From contig DASSKE010000004.1 of the NCBI GenBank assembly GCA_035690865.1, forward strand, positions 191,955 through 255,954: 64,000 nt of DNA. Reading direction: 5' to 3'. A program made the position numbers and the translations under genes. This document shows positions 40,131 to 49,280 of the stretch, piece after piece; the stretch's first letter is position 1; the number at the start of each line of letters is the position of its first letter. Origin of the DNA: CAMLQK01 sp035690865. GTDB taxonomy: Bacteria; Patescibacteriota; Saccharimonadia; Saccharimonadales; UBA4665. The notes beneath the pieces were generated by a model. It searched no databases. It saw only the letters and a program-made list of their open reading frames with translations, and was not told the origin of the DNA.

Positions 40131-42686
40131 ATGGCCAGCGATCCTGACGGTGCTCCACAAGGACAGTATCGCAACAATCAATATACCGAGGTCGCCATAG
40201 GCGCTCACACAAGTGGTGACGGCATAAGTAATGACGTGTGGCTGGAGGCTGAGCTTTACAGCTCTGCGCCAGCATCGTCCACTTCGCTTGCGATGGAAGT
40301 CCAGCCGATAGGCACCACATTTACTAATGTGGCAACGGCAACCTCCCTTGCTCGTCCGCTTAAAGAGGCGGCATTGCCAACATCCCGGCGCGGCGCAAAT
40401 CTGATATACGATGCCAAGAATGAGCGGTTTATCTTATTTGGCGGCTACAATGGAACCTCACGTTTTAATGAAGTATGGGAGTTGTCGGCAAATAGCCCGT
40501 ACGCCCGTTGGCACAAGCTAACTCCTTCGGGCACGCCAGCTACCGCCAAGAACCTGGCTGCTGCGGTGTACGTTCGAGGCACTACTTCGGGAAGTGTCGA
40601 CAAGGCATACATGGTTATTTGGGGTGGTGCCACCCCAAGCGATAGTAACGAAATGCATGCGCTCGATGTGACAACTCCCGGTTCCGAAGCCTGGACGACA
40701 GTAAGCCAAACCAATACTCCTGCCGCCCGTTCGTATCTTACCCATCACATGGTGGCAAAATCCACTGCCTCTAACACCTCTGACATATATCTGTTTGGCG
40801 GATGGGGAACAAGCCGCACCAATGACCTGCTGCGCTGCACATTTAGCGTAGATACGCCAGGGGCCGTAACCTGGACAACGCTTAAAGCAAATGGTGCCGT
40901 GGGCAGCCCAACCGGGCGTAGCGGCACGGGTATGGCCTACGATGCAGCCAATAATCGGCTGATTATTATGGGCGGTTACACGGGTTCTTCATATTTGAAC
41001 GACGCTTGGCAGTATGATATAGCTGGCGGTAGCTTCACGCAGCTTACACCTACCGGTACTGCACCCGGCGCACGTGAACTGCATAATGTGGGCTACGATG
41101 CCACAAATCAGCGGTTGCTTATTATGGGCGGCTGGCAAGGCGCGCAGACAAATAATCGTAACGATATTGCTGCACTTTCGCTTACTGCAGGCTCCGAGTC
41201 GTGGACCTCTATAAAAACGAATGATCTGAATAACCAAGGCGTGCTAGCGTTCTCGAGCGGTGCTGCAGCCGTAGATACCGCTCGCAACATCATGGTTGTG
41301 GCTACACTCTTTGGTTATGACACAACCTGCAAATATGTTTATGCCTACAATATGAACGACACATCCTCTACTGCCCCGCTGTACGGACTAACGACGGTTG
41401 ACTACTTGCGGGGCCGTGATGCACCCGGATATGTTTACAATAGCGCGCGAAATGAATGGCTACTGATTAATGGCTACAGTGCCATGGACGACGATACGAC
41501 CATTGCAAATGGGGAACACATTTCGGAGATTTGGGCTTATAACGCGACGGCAAACACCTGGCGCTATGCTGCTAAAGGTCCCTTCAATATGCCGCAGTCC
41601 GAAGGCGGTTTGGCGGTGTATGACACAGCGAATGACCGCATCATTTATTTTGGCGGCTTAACTGGTGCCAATCAGCGAACTAAAGATGTTTGGCAATTGC
41701 AGGCTGACAATTTTGGCATGTACCATGCAACAAAACTCACCCCTACCGGAACCTCTCCCACTCAGCGCTGGTTGATGGCAGGCTGTTATGACGCTGTTCG
41801 TCAAAGAATGGTGCTATGGGGCGGCCAAAGTGCCTCGGGTGTTTTAAGCGATATGTGGGCACTAGACCTCAGTACGCCCGGCTCCGAGGCCTGGACGCAG
41901 CTCACTCCTACCGGTGCCGCACCAGCAGCGGTATGGCAGCCGTGTTTTGCGTACGATGCAGGCAGTCAACGGCTTTATGTGCATGCTGGCGCGACTAATC
42001 AAGCAGGAACAACTTTTTCATCACAACTATTCTACCTGGATATTAGCAGCGTAAACTGCGCATGGGTTGACACTGGTGTTACAAGTGGCCTGGCGGTTCG
42101 TGGCGCAGCCATGGGTTACGATGCTGCAAACCAACGTTTGGTGGCTTTTAGCGGCTACGATGGTTCAGTGGTTAACAATACCGTACGGTATACCAGCACC
42201 AGCTCGTTCACTTCATGGACCACACAGGCAACGGCAAACACTCCCACAGCCCGTCGCAGCTCTGGCTACATGGTTATAGGCAGCTCTTTTTATGTGGCGT
42301 GTGGTCGCCCGCCCACCGGCACTTGGTTTAGCGATACCCAAGCGCTCAATTTTACCGCAGCGCCTGCTTCGTGGGCCTGGACTAATAAGGCCCCCGCGGT
42401 GTATCAAAGTGCGGCTTTGCCAGTAACTGGTTTAACAAATAACGCTAGTTACCACTGGCAGTCTTGGGCAATAACTGGTGCAACCACTGGCACGGCGGCA
42501 CCTTTTGGCTCCAATAGCGAAAGTGCCACTGACTTTTTGACTGGTACCGGCACCGGCGGCAACATAAAAGTTTGGAACGGCTCGGCGTGGGTCGCAAAGC
42601 CAGCCAAGTACTGGAATGGCTCCAGCTGGACTGTTAAACCCGTTAAGCGCTGGAACGGCTCGGCGTGGATTTTAACCGATTATTAA
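40131..42686 (+). CDS. Kelch-repeat protein with C-terminal WNGSAW repeats
   Basis: An 851-residue protein without signal peptide or ribosome site, probably coupled to the gene 1 base upstream. It has many Kelch blades, each with GG followed by a turn and a Trp: FGGYNGTSR, WGGATPSDS, FGGWGTSRT, MGGYTGSSY, MGGWQGAQT, FGGLTGANQ, WGGQSASG. An FN3-like strand region (LPVTGLTNNASYHWQSWAI) follows. Then three copies of a short motif, VWNGSAWVAKP, YWNGSSWTVKP, RWNGSAWILTDY, as in phage tail and fibre tips. It is likely a binding protein or part of a tail-like particle; export would need a non-classical route. Confidence 0.75.
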   Translation: MASDPDGAPQGQYRNNQYTEVAIGAHTSGDGISNDVWLEAELYSSAPASSTSLAMEVQPIGTTFTNVATATSLARPLKEAALPTSRRGANLIYDAKNERFILFGGYNGTSRFNEVWELSANSPYARWHKLTPSGTPATAKNLAAAVYVRGTTSGSVDKAYMVIWGGATPSDSNEMHALDVTTPGSEAWTTVSQTNTPAARSYLTHHMVAKSTASNTSDIYLFGGWGTSRTNDLLRCTFSVDTPGAVTWTTLKANGAVGSPTGRSGTGMAYDAANNRLIIMGGYTGSSYLNDAWQYDIAGGSFTQLTPTGTAPGARELHNVGYDATNQRLLIMGGWQGAQTNNRNDIAALSLTAGSESWTSIKTNDLNNQGVLAFSSGAAAVDTARNIMVVATLFGYDTTCKYVYAYNMNDTSSTAPLYGLTTVDYLRGRDAPGYVYNSARNEWLLINGYSAMDDDTTIANGEHISEIWAYNATANTWRYAAKGPFNMPQSEGGLAVYDTANDRIIYFGGLTGANQRTKDVWQLQADNFGMYHATKLTPTGTSPTQRWLMAGCYDAVRQRMVLWGGQSASGVLSDMWALDLSTPGSEAWTQLTPTGAAPAAVWQPCFAYDAGSQRLYVHAGATNQAGTTFSSQLFYLDISSVNCAWVDTGVTSGLAVRGAAMGYDAANQRLVAFSGYDGSVVNNTVRYTSTSSFTSWTTQATANTPTARRSSGYMVIGSSFYVACGRPPTGTWFSDTQALNFTAAPASWAWTNKAPAVYQSAALPVTGLTNNASYHWQSWAITGATTGTAAPFGSNSESATDFLTGTGTGGNIKVWNGSAWVAKPAKYWNGSSWTVKPVKRWNGSAWILTDY

Positions 42687-42695
42687 ACGAGCGGT

Positions 42696-43790
42696 CTACT
42701 GCTTTACAAAGATTGCCTGACGGCCGCCGTCGTCTTCCTCTGTAAAGACTGCTACGCCATTTACAAAGTCGATGCTTTCGATACTCAGTGCACCAATCTT
42801 GAGCGGATCGGCACCAAAAGTTCTGCGCCCGGTATCGATAAGGTCAAACACAGTGCCGTCACCTTTTGCAAACCGACTTCTAGCGCTAATGAGCAATACG
42901 CCGCCAGGGGCCAGCACGTCGGGCGTGGCTTCGATAGCCGCCGTAAGATCCTCTATAGGAACGTGCTCGACGTCGTTCATAATAACTGCGCCAAAGCCTC
43001 GCTTAAGACGTTTGTTAGTCTGTACTTCTCGCCGTAGATCAGACATCCCCCGGGCTGTACCTGTATGGCTGGCATGGACTCGCTCTGGCGATATACCAAA
43101 AATGCCCTTAGCGGCAAGCTGTGTATACGCTTGGTTAAATCGGGTACTGTGCAGCAAGGCGACATTTTGCCAAGCATTAGGGTGCTTAACTTGTGCTTCG
43201 TTGAGGCGGCCAATGCTCTCGCAGCAGTCAGGAGCACAATGTACAATGCCTGCGTGCGGTTCTGTGGGCAGCTCGGCCCAAAGATCATCGCCCGTAGCGA
43301 TTGTGTTTGTCTCAGGGTGGTGCTCGGCCAAATTCATGTGCCCATAATGCTGAATAATCCCAGGTTGTATAGCCTCGGCCTCATAAAGCTGGCCAATGGC
43401 ATAGGCAGCGACGCTCTGTTCAAACTTAGTACGAAGCTTTGCTGCCAGGCTTGGCACGCCTTTACGAACGGCAATGGCTACTTCGCTCTTAGTGGCGTCA
43501 GCATCTTCGCTCCCCGTTAACTCATCGTGACGACGTATAAAATCCTCTTGCAGCGCCATATGAGCTGGAATTGGGCCGTGCTGAATATGGGTGAGGTAGG
43601 CTCGACGCACCCCTGCTTCGCCGTAGCCGGCGGCTGGTATCCGATGGCGTTCGGTGAGGCCAACGGCCATAGCACTTATGCGATTTGGCGCTAGAGTGAA
43701 TTTTACGTCAGGGCTTAAGTCCATTTGATTAATGGCAATATCTGTCAGGTCGTCCAGAGATAATGGCGGCCTTTCGGGTCTGTTGGTCAT
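42696..43790 (-). CDS. Rossmann-fold methyltransferase-like protein
   Basis: A 364-residue protein; AAAAAAGGAG precedes the ATG by about 11 bases. The N-terminal 150 residues are helical and unassigned. The C-terminal third resembles the late part of a SAM methyltransferase: FGAVIMNDVEHVPIEDLTAAIEATPDVLAPGGVLLISARSRF. A clear motif I (GxGxG) is missing. A CAPDCCESIGRL stretch carries three Cys. It is divergent from the 43859 gene, which has a similar C-terminal plan, and they share the palindrome at 43817-43839. Confidence 0.5.
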   Translation of the reverse strand: MTNRPERPPLSLDDLTDIAINQMDLSPDVKFTLAPNRISAMAVGLTERHRIPAAGYGEAGVRRAYLTHIQHGPIPAHMALQEDFIRRHDELTGSEDADATKSEVAIAVRKGVPSLAAKLRTKFEQSVAAYAIGQLYEAEAIQPGIIQHYGHMNLAEHHPETNTIATGDDLWAELPTEPHAGIVHCAPDCCESIGRLNEAQVKHPNAWQNVALLHSTRFNQAYTQLAAKGIFGISPERVHASHTGTARGMSDLRREVQTNKRLKRGFGAVIMNDVEHVPIEDLTAAIEATPDVLAPGGVLLISARSRFAKGDGTVFDLIDTGRRTFGADPLKIGALSIESIDFVNGVAVFTEEDDGGRQAIFVKQ

Positions 43791-43816
43791 TGAGAATGGT
43801 CTCCTTTTTTAAAAAG

Positions 43817-43839
43817 CTATGCTAGCTATACTAGCATAG
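43817..43839. promoter_or_regulatory. Perfect inverted repeat between two divergent genes (operator-like)
   Basis: CTATGCTAG (43817-43825) is inverted exactly at 43831-43839 around CTATA. It lies just upstream of TATACT (43846-43851) of the rightward gene and upstream of the leftward gene's ribosome site. The position between two divergent starts suggests an operator, although the hairpin could also form in RNA. Confidence 0.55.
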
Positions 43840-43858
43840 AGTTGCTATACTTTGGCGC

Positions 43859-44956
43859 ATGCCACAAATATCTCCTTTCGAATTAGAAATGCAACGTCAA
43901 TCTTTTGTCATGAAAATGGGCGAAACGCTCCAACTTGACGACGACGATAAGCTCGCTCTTATGGACGCCCCTGCCGAGACGTTCATGTATTGGGGTGTAA
44001 CTGTTTTTGCGCCTGAAGAAAACGAAGTAAGGGTGCCAGAATGCTCTGCCGAAGCAGTCTTTGGCTCCAAAGATAATAATGAATTATTTGGCGGCAAAGT
44101 TATTAAAGACAATGCGCCGATGTGGGATCTTCGTAAAGGTGAACTTGCCCGCCGGGTCGGGCAACTCTATGGTAGTGTGCACGAAAGTGACCAACAGCGC
44201 TTTACGGCAGTAAGCAAGGCAACGGCCAAAATGGTATTCTCTACTGTTGCTGGTATCGGCCTAGAGAGTCACACGGTTCAGAGTCTCATTGCAGCTAATC
44301 CCGACATTGTCCTGCATCTTTCGGACGCTGCTGGTCCGGAGCTATGTGTGCAGGGAGCTGCACCGTATACTCTTCAACAATCTTCCGAGCGGGTAGCTTT
44401 GCTTAACCCGGGCATGTCCGGTGGCAAGTTCGCCTACCACGCGCTTGGTGCCATGCGTGAAGTGCATTTTGTAACCGAAGGTATGGGCGGCCAATTTGTT
44501 AATAATTGGAACGATATGCAGATGCTTGCTCAAGAGAATGGCCGTCGCCAGGTCCGTGATAGCATCCCGGATACGGTGTTTAGCGGCGTGGACATTATGC
44601 GCGTAGAAGCTCCGGAACCGCGGTTCCACCATGAGGGAGCGGCAAAGGCTGCTGAGCAATTTGGGCCGGATAGCTTGGACATGGTAATTCTGCGAGCTGG
44701 CCACGCTACATCTGAAGAAACGTGCCTGAAAGGGATTGAAATGGCTGCGCGAAGCTTGCGCCAAGACGGTCTTTTTGTGGTTAAGGCTCCTGACATCGCC
44801 GCGCCCGGCCAAGCTGGTTTAGACAAAATAGCATTGCCTGCACAAGAGGAGTTCGGCTCGCCGGTAAGTGCCGGAAACGCCGCGCCTATTGTACAATTTG
44901 CTGACCCTACACTACCATCTCAACGCTCAGCATCGTACCTGCTTTACCAGCGGTAG
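43859..44956 (+). CDS. Methyltransferase-like protein of unknown role
   Basis: A 365-residue protein. TATACT (43846-43851) is 7 bases before the ATG with no ribosome site, so it is probably leaderless. The middle has ALLNPGMSGGKFAYHALGAMREVHFVTEG, a possible nucleotide-binding start. The C-terminal part SLDMVILRAGHATSEETCLKGIEMAARSLRQDGLFVVKAPD matches the strand-helix-strand after the SAM site. The plan resembles its divergent neighbour. No substrate is evident. Confidence 0.5.
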   Translation: MPQISPFELEMQRQSFVMKMGETLQLDDDDKLALMDAPAETFMYWGVTVFAPEENEVRVPECSAEAVFGSKDNNELFGGKVIKDNAPMWDLRKGELARRVGQLYGSVHESDQQRFTAVSKATAKMVFSTVAGIGLESHTVQSLIAANPDIVLHLSDAAGPELCVQGAAPYTLQQSSERVALLNPGMSGGKFAYHALGAMREVHFVTEGMGGQFVNNWNDMQMLAQENGRRQVRDSIPDTVFSGVDIMRVEAPEPRFHHEGAAKAAEQFGPDSLDMVILRAGHATSEETCLKGIEMAARSLRQDGLFVVKAPDIAAPGQAGLDKIALPAQEEFGSPVSAGNAAPIVQFADPTLPSQRSASYLLYQR

Positions 44957-44998
44957 CAAGTATTGCAATTTATGGCGTAAAATGGTATAGTATACCCT

Positions 44999-45088
44999 AT
45001 GAAGTGCCCCAAGTGTCTGCTAGGGCAAACCTGTCCAAGCGGGTCTGTTGAATATTCTGTAACGTTGGCGAGTTATATCCTGTCATGA
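44999..45088 (+). CDS. 29-residue Cys-rich leader ORF
   Basis: TATAGT (44986-44991) is followed after 7 bases by ATG 44999, the first start on the predicted transcript. The 29-codon ORF encodes MKCPKCLLGQTCPSG and a short tail, with CxxC plus a third Cys. Its TGA (45086-45088) overlaps the ATG of the 1101-residue gene by 4 bases (ATGA), so ribosomes finishing here would restart there. The large gene has no other ribosome site. It could be a small zinc-binding protein or only a device for loading ribosomes. Confidence 0.55.
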   Translation: MKCPKCLLGQTCPSGSVEYSVTLASYILS

Positions 45089-48000
45089 GTGAGAATGTAC
45101 CCCAATCTACTGGTTATGAGCTAAAGATTACCGAAGACGACGGCCTGGTGACATTTTCGGGCCCGTCCGAAGCTTTCGGCCTTACCGAACTGCCCAAGCA
45201 AACGCCAGCTGAAGCCCCTAAATCGTATACCTACGATGAACTCTATCCGAACGCCGACGAGGCATTTGCCTTAGATCTGGCTAAGACTCAGTCGGAAGGC
45301 GATGCTTTTGATCAGCGTAAAAGTTTGCGGCTGCGGTCGTTAGTCACGCGTACGGCTTGGACGGTGGCACCTGCTATGGAGCTGTCAGTTGCGGCACGTA
45401 GCGTAACGCCGGTGGCCTTTACGTTGGCGCTCGGTGGCATTGGTGAAGCTGTCTGGCATTCCTTTAAGAAGGACAATCAAGTGCTTGAACAGGCTGCTAA
45501 AAATACTAGCAATGCCAATGAAAGAGTCGGTCAGCGATACGAGTTGTACCGCAAAGCTCCTATTACCGATACGTCACCGGATGCTGACGTAGCCCTTTAT
45601 TGGTATGAACCGAGCGAAACGGTCAATGATTATTTTGGTGTTGTGGGAGGCCTGCGGCTCATGGCCGAACTGGCTCGCGACAAAGGCGTACAAGAAATGA
45701 ATGTGGAGGCACATCAGTATGAACTTATCTGCCGAAGCGTTGATGGCGCAGATCGCGACAAGCCAATTATATCCGCAAAACAAGCCTTTAAGCCCAAGGG
45801 TGTAGCCGTAAGCGAACTCAAGGATCCGCCTGCCTTTATAGCTGGCACGCCCGAAGATTGGCTAGAATTTGCCGATAGTATACAGGAGCGCACAGTTGAA
45901 TCGCTGCGTGGCAAACTTACGGTGGCTCAAGTTAAAGATATGCTCCGCACCCTTGCACCAAATAATGAGCTACTCACACTCGTGGACACCTATGATAACA
46001 AGCAGCTTACCGAGGATGATGTGCGAACGTATCGTGGTAAAGTTAACGCCCTACTCCGTACACGGTTTGTGCGCCAGGAGCAATATCCGGAGCGCGCTAA
46101 GGAGTTTAAAAAAGACGGCCGACCCTACATGCCACACGAGGTCACCGATGTAGAGATGGGCAACCTGTCGGCAGATGCACGGCAAGTGGTATGGGAAACA
46201 AAGCGTAACGGGCGTAAGCTTCAAGAAACCGTCAATGCCTTTGGCCTTACTACTGATGAGTACGAGTATCTCATTCGTCAGGATACCGCCCAAGACCAGC
46301 AGTTAGACATAGATGCCTTTACCAATGCCTTGGAATTGGCACTGGTGCGTCACGCCTATGGACAGCCTATTTCGGATCAAAAGAAAGCACCGCAGAACGT
46401 TGTCCTGCCTGCCCGCTCGTGGGCGGTGAAGACCATGCAAGAGGAGCTTTTTGACGGCAAGAGTCGCGGTGCGCATTTATTGGCCCATCGGCGACGGCAG
46501 ATCATGTCAGCCGGTGCGCTTATGCTAACCTCGGCTTCGGCGCTCATTGCAGCCCACACTATCGTTGATGTTAAAGAATCGATGGCGGTTGAATATTCGC
46601 GCGTACAGATTGCCAATGAGCGGCATGTTGACCCAAGCTTTGTCAGCGACAAAGATGCCAAGGATTACCTCGACAGCCGTAGCCCTTGGTATAGCGGTTG
46701 GCACGCATACCGGGCTGTCGAAGACGCCATTAACCCCTCCTGGAAAGATCTGAATATATCTTCGCCGGAAGGCTCTGAGCCAGGAGGTGCCTCAACCAGC
46801 AGTACCAATTCGCTCGTCGGCAACACGTACCTGCCTGATACGCCCGACTTTAAAATCACACCGCATAACGGCGCTGATCCAGAAGGCTTTTGGGAAGCGA
46901 AGACCAGCCAGATACTCATGGTACAGGAGCCATCGCAAGTTACCGGTCGCGGTTTTTCGCTTACCTGGCTCCAAAAGAACATGTCTACCGATCAAATAGC
47001 GACCTACGAATTGCCGGCTGCACTTCCAAAAAGCCTCGATAATAAACCCACGCTTGAGGTACATCGTCACCTCAATAACAAAGATTTTTTCCAGACACCC
47101 CGATCAAAAAAAGGCATTGACGTAACTTCTATGGCCAATATACCCATCCGCGAAGGCATGGGACCTGTGGCTGCGTCGGTAGATGGCAAGAGCGTAAAAA
47201 TGGTAATGAAGAAGGATGGTACCTACGGTATTACGTCAATGAGCGGCCAAGCGGTTACTGGTGATCTTACCTACTGGCTGGGATCACACCCGGGCCGCAA
47301 AGTTAAAAATCCCGGCACACTTTTGGAGTTAGGGGTGACTGACAATAACAAGGGTCAACCCACGTTCTACTATGATTCAGCACTCAACAATGTTCCCGAG
47401 CTTGGCCAAGCTGGCCGAAACCACTTCTACCGCTTACAAGTGCTTAGTGGTAAGGTATCCGATTTGGGAGGTGTGCAACGCTATAGCATTAAACAATATG
47501 CTAAGGGTTATGAGCAAACTATCCGTGACAAGTGGAAGTATAGCTTTACGCCATTTAAAGACGACGAAGATCGTGAATGGAAGAGTCTGGACGATTTTAT
47601 CAAAGCTGCCGAAGCAGGTAAAAAAGCCAACTGTAATGTAGCCAACACGCTCGTTGGCTTGCAAGATATTGAATCGGCCCAGGTATTTGGATACCTTAAC
47701 GGCCCCGGCAGTGGCGCTAACGTACTCTCTAAAAACGAATCACACCAAAAACGAACCGATGGCGACGCCACACCTATTGTTCAGGCCACCGAACTTCCGC
47801 CTAAAGAGCCAATTAAGTTGCCGGTACCGCCCGATGCGCTGCTGCTTGCTGGCGGCGCTGCCCTAACCCTGTCGCAACAGCGCCGGATACGCCACGCACT
47901 TAGAGCTGTTGCTGTACATCGCGACAAAAGCCTGCAATCTTCATACGACGAAGCTCGGCGGGCCGAACACGCCGCGCACTACAATGCTCTTATTACGGCA

Positions 48001-48390
48001 AGTGATGAGCACATTGCACGTGCCCGCGCGGTAGCCGAGCATGTGCTCTACGCTCCAACGGTGAAGCTGGCCAGTGTTGCACGAAGTGCCCAACGAACCC
48101 TAGAACAGGCAGTGCCGCCAGCTGAGCTTTTGCTGCATGAAACGCAATACAGCAATGGAGCTGTTGTTGCTCATCTTCGTACCGAGGCCAAGAATATCCG
48201 CCGTAAAGAACCAGAGCTTGCCAGCGAACTAGACCGCAGCGCTCAAATTCTGAGCCGCGCCGAACAAGTTATTGCCGATCGGAATTCTGACCCGGAGGTT
48301 GTCGTGTCGGGCTTGACTCGCGCACTTAATGCTACACATAATGCGGCTACTCGCTTTCGGCAACGCCTTACATTCAAGAGCACGTTATGA
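45085..48390 (+). CDS. Large predicted membrane protein of unknown function
   Basis: An 1101-residue protein that I do not recognise. Hydrophobic stretches lie at about residues 88-122 (RTAWTVAPAMELSVAARSV and onward), 472-493 (MSAGALMLTSASALIAAHT) and near 915 (ALLLAGGAALTLS). The long middle region (about 500-900) is beta-rich and Gly/Pro-containing, as an extracytoplasmic domain would be. The last 170 residues are helical and charged (LQSSYDEARRAEHAAHY...). It is coupled to the 29-codon ORF upstream and overlaps the 48387 gene by ATGA. The three form one operon, likely a surface or envelope complex. Confidence 0.65.
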   Translation: MSENVPQSTGYELKITEDDGLVTFSGPSEAFGLTELPKQTPAEAPKSYTYDELYPNADEAFALDLAKTQSEGDAFDQRKSLRLRSLVTRTAWTVAPAMELSVAARSVTPVAFTLALGGIGEAVWHSFKKDNQVLEQAAKNTSNANERVGQRYELYRKAPITDTSPDADVALYWYEPSETVNDYFGVVGGLRLMAELARDKGVQEMNVEAHQYELICRSVDGADRDKPIISAKQAFKPKGVAVSELKDPPAFIAGTPEDWLEFADSIQERTVESLRGKLTVAQVKDMLRTLAPNNELLTLVDTYDNKQLTEDDVRTYRGKVNALLRTRFVRQEQYPERAKEFKKDGRPYMPHEVTDVEMGNLSADARQVVWETKRNGRKLQETVNAFGLTTDEYEYLIRQDTAQDQQLDIDAFTNALELALVRHAYGQPISDQKKAPQNVVLPARSWAVKTMQEELFDGKSRGAHLLAHRRRQIMSAGALMLTSASALIAAHTIVDVKESMAVEYSRVQIANERHVDPSFVSDKDAKDYLDSRSPWYSGWHAYRAVEDAINPSWKDLNISSPEGSEPGGASTSSTNSLVGNTYLPDTPDFKITPHNGADPEGFWEAKTSQILMVQEPSQVTGRGFSLTWLQKNMSTDQIATYELPAALPKSLDNKPTLEVHRHLNNKDFFQTPRSKKGIDVTSMANIPIREGMGPVAASVDGKSVKMVMKKDGTYGITSMSGQAVTGDLTYWLGSHPGRKVKNPGTLLELGVTDNNKGQPTFYYDSALNNVPELGQAGRNHFYRLQVLSGKVSDLGGVQRYSIKQYAKGYEQTIRDKWKYSFTPFKDDEDREWKSLDDFIKAAEAGKKANCNVANTLVGLQDIESAQVFGYLNGPGSGANVLSKNESHQKRTDGDATPIVQATELPPKEPIKLPVPPDALLLAGGAALTLSQQRRIRHALRAVAVHRDKSLQSSYDEARRAEHAAHYNALITASDEHIARARAVAEHVLYAPTVKLASVARSAQRTLEQAVPPAELLLHETQYSNGAVVAHLRTEAKNIRRKEPELASELDRSAQILSRAEQVIADRNSDPEVVVSGLTRALNATHNAATRFRQRLTFKSTL

Positions 48391-49199
48391 GAGATTTCTT
48401 ATTAAACCTTGACCCCGTGTTGCGGGAGTCCTATTTATTTGGGCGCACTCCCCCTGAGATGCCTGTTTCATATCAGCCCGACCGTTACTTTGCTGCCACG
48501 GCTACAGCGGCTTTTATTCTGCGTAGTCACCGGCTTAAGGGTAATATGCAGCCGCCACTTTCGGATACCTGGCTGCCAACCACCGTGCGTGGGGATACCT
48601 TTAGACAACTGTTATACAGTATGGTTAACCAGAGTATTGATGCTGCTCATTGCGGTGTTGAGCCGCAGTCAGATTTGCCGCTGCGCAATACAAAAGCGTA
48701 TGAATCAACGTGTTTGCAGTCAGATATTTATTTTGCTGAAGCAATCCGGACATTGAGCATTTCGGGTGGCAAGCAGGGCCGCAGCTTCTTGCCTGGTGTT
48801 CGACTGATAACCGATGAAGCTAACCGGCCGCTGCTTTTGCAAAAGATGCAGGGTGACCGCCGTGCTCGGACGGCTCTTTCGCTTCAGCCCATAGCGTTAC
48901 AGGGCATCCAGTACCCGGCAGGCAGTATTATGGGAGTGCATCTTGCCTGCGACCGTCAAGAATCCGGGCGTTTTGAACCCTACGTGCCTTTGGGAGAAGT
49001 GCAGAAAGTAACCGTTAACGAAGTAGTTGGCGTCGACTTTTTGCGCCCTTCTTTACTAATGGGAGCACCGGCTGAACGTGAGCAGCGCATAGGTGAACGC
49101 CTCCTGCCCGGAAGATACGACCCGCAATTTAAATCAGCTGTAGAAATACTTTCGAGCTGGCCAACGCAAGACATATACGCCGCCGCAGCCAACGCCTAA
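48387..49199 (+). CDS. Hypothetical protein, partner of the large membrane protein
   Basis: A 270-residue soluble protein starting in an ATGA overlap with the 45085 gene. No motif is recognised. The beginning (LNLDPVLRESYLFGR) and a middle helix (FRQLLYSMVNQSIDAAHCG) are followed by a beta-rich half with repeated turns (VRLITDEANRP, IQYPAGSIMGVHLAC). Coupled translation suggests a fixed ratio with the large protein and a physical partnership. Confidence 0.55.
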   Translation: MRDFLLNLDPVLRESYLFGRTPPEMPVSYQPDRYFAATATAAFILRSHRLKGNMQPPLSDTWLPTTVRGDTFRQLLYSMVNQSIDAAHCGVEPQSDLPLRNTKAYESTCLQSDIYFAEAIRTLSISGGKQGRSFLPGVRLITDEANRPLLLQKMQGDRRARTALSLQPIALQGIQYPAGSIMGVHLACDRQESGRFEPYVPLGEVQKVTVNEVVGVDFLRPSLLMGAPAEREQRIGERLLPGRYDPQFKSAVEILSSWPTQDIYAAAANA

Positions 49200-49280
49200 A
49201 ATGTTTGTTTTTTGAGCAATTACCTATCTTTTAGTTGTATAATAATGCTTACGTTAACAAATGAAAGCGAGGTTAAGCCC

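Noticed and set aside
39848..42686. A frameshift joining the small tail-like gene and the Kelch gene
   Set aside because: The first product ends in GDLWVDTN, a natural terminus for tail proteins, and the second begins at an ATG one base later, which fits coupled translation.
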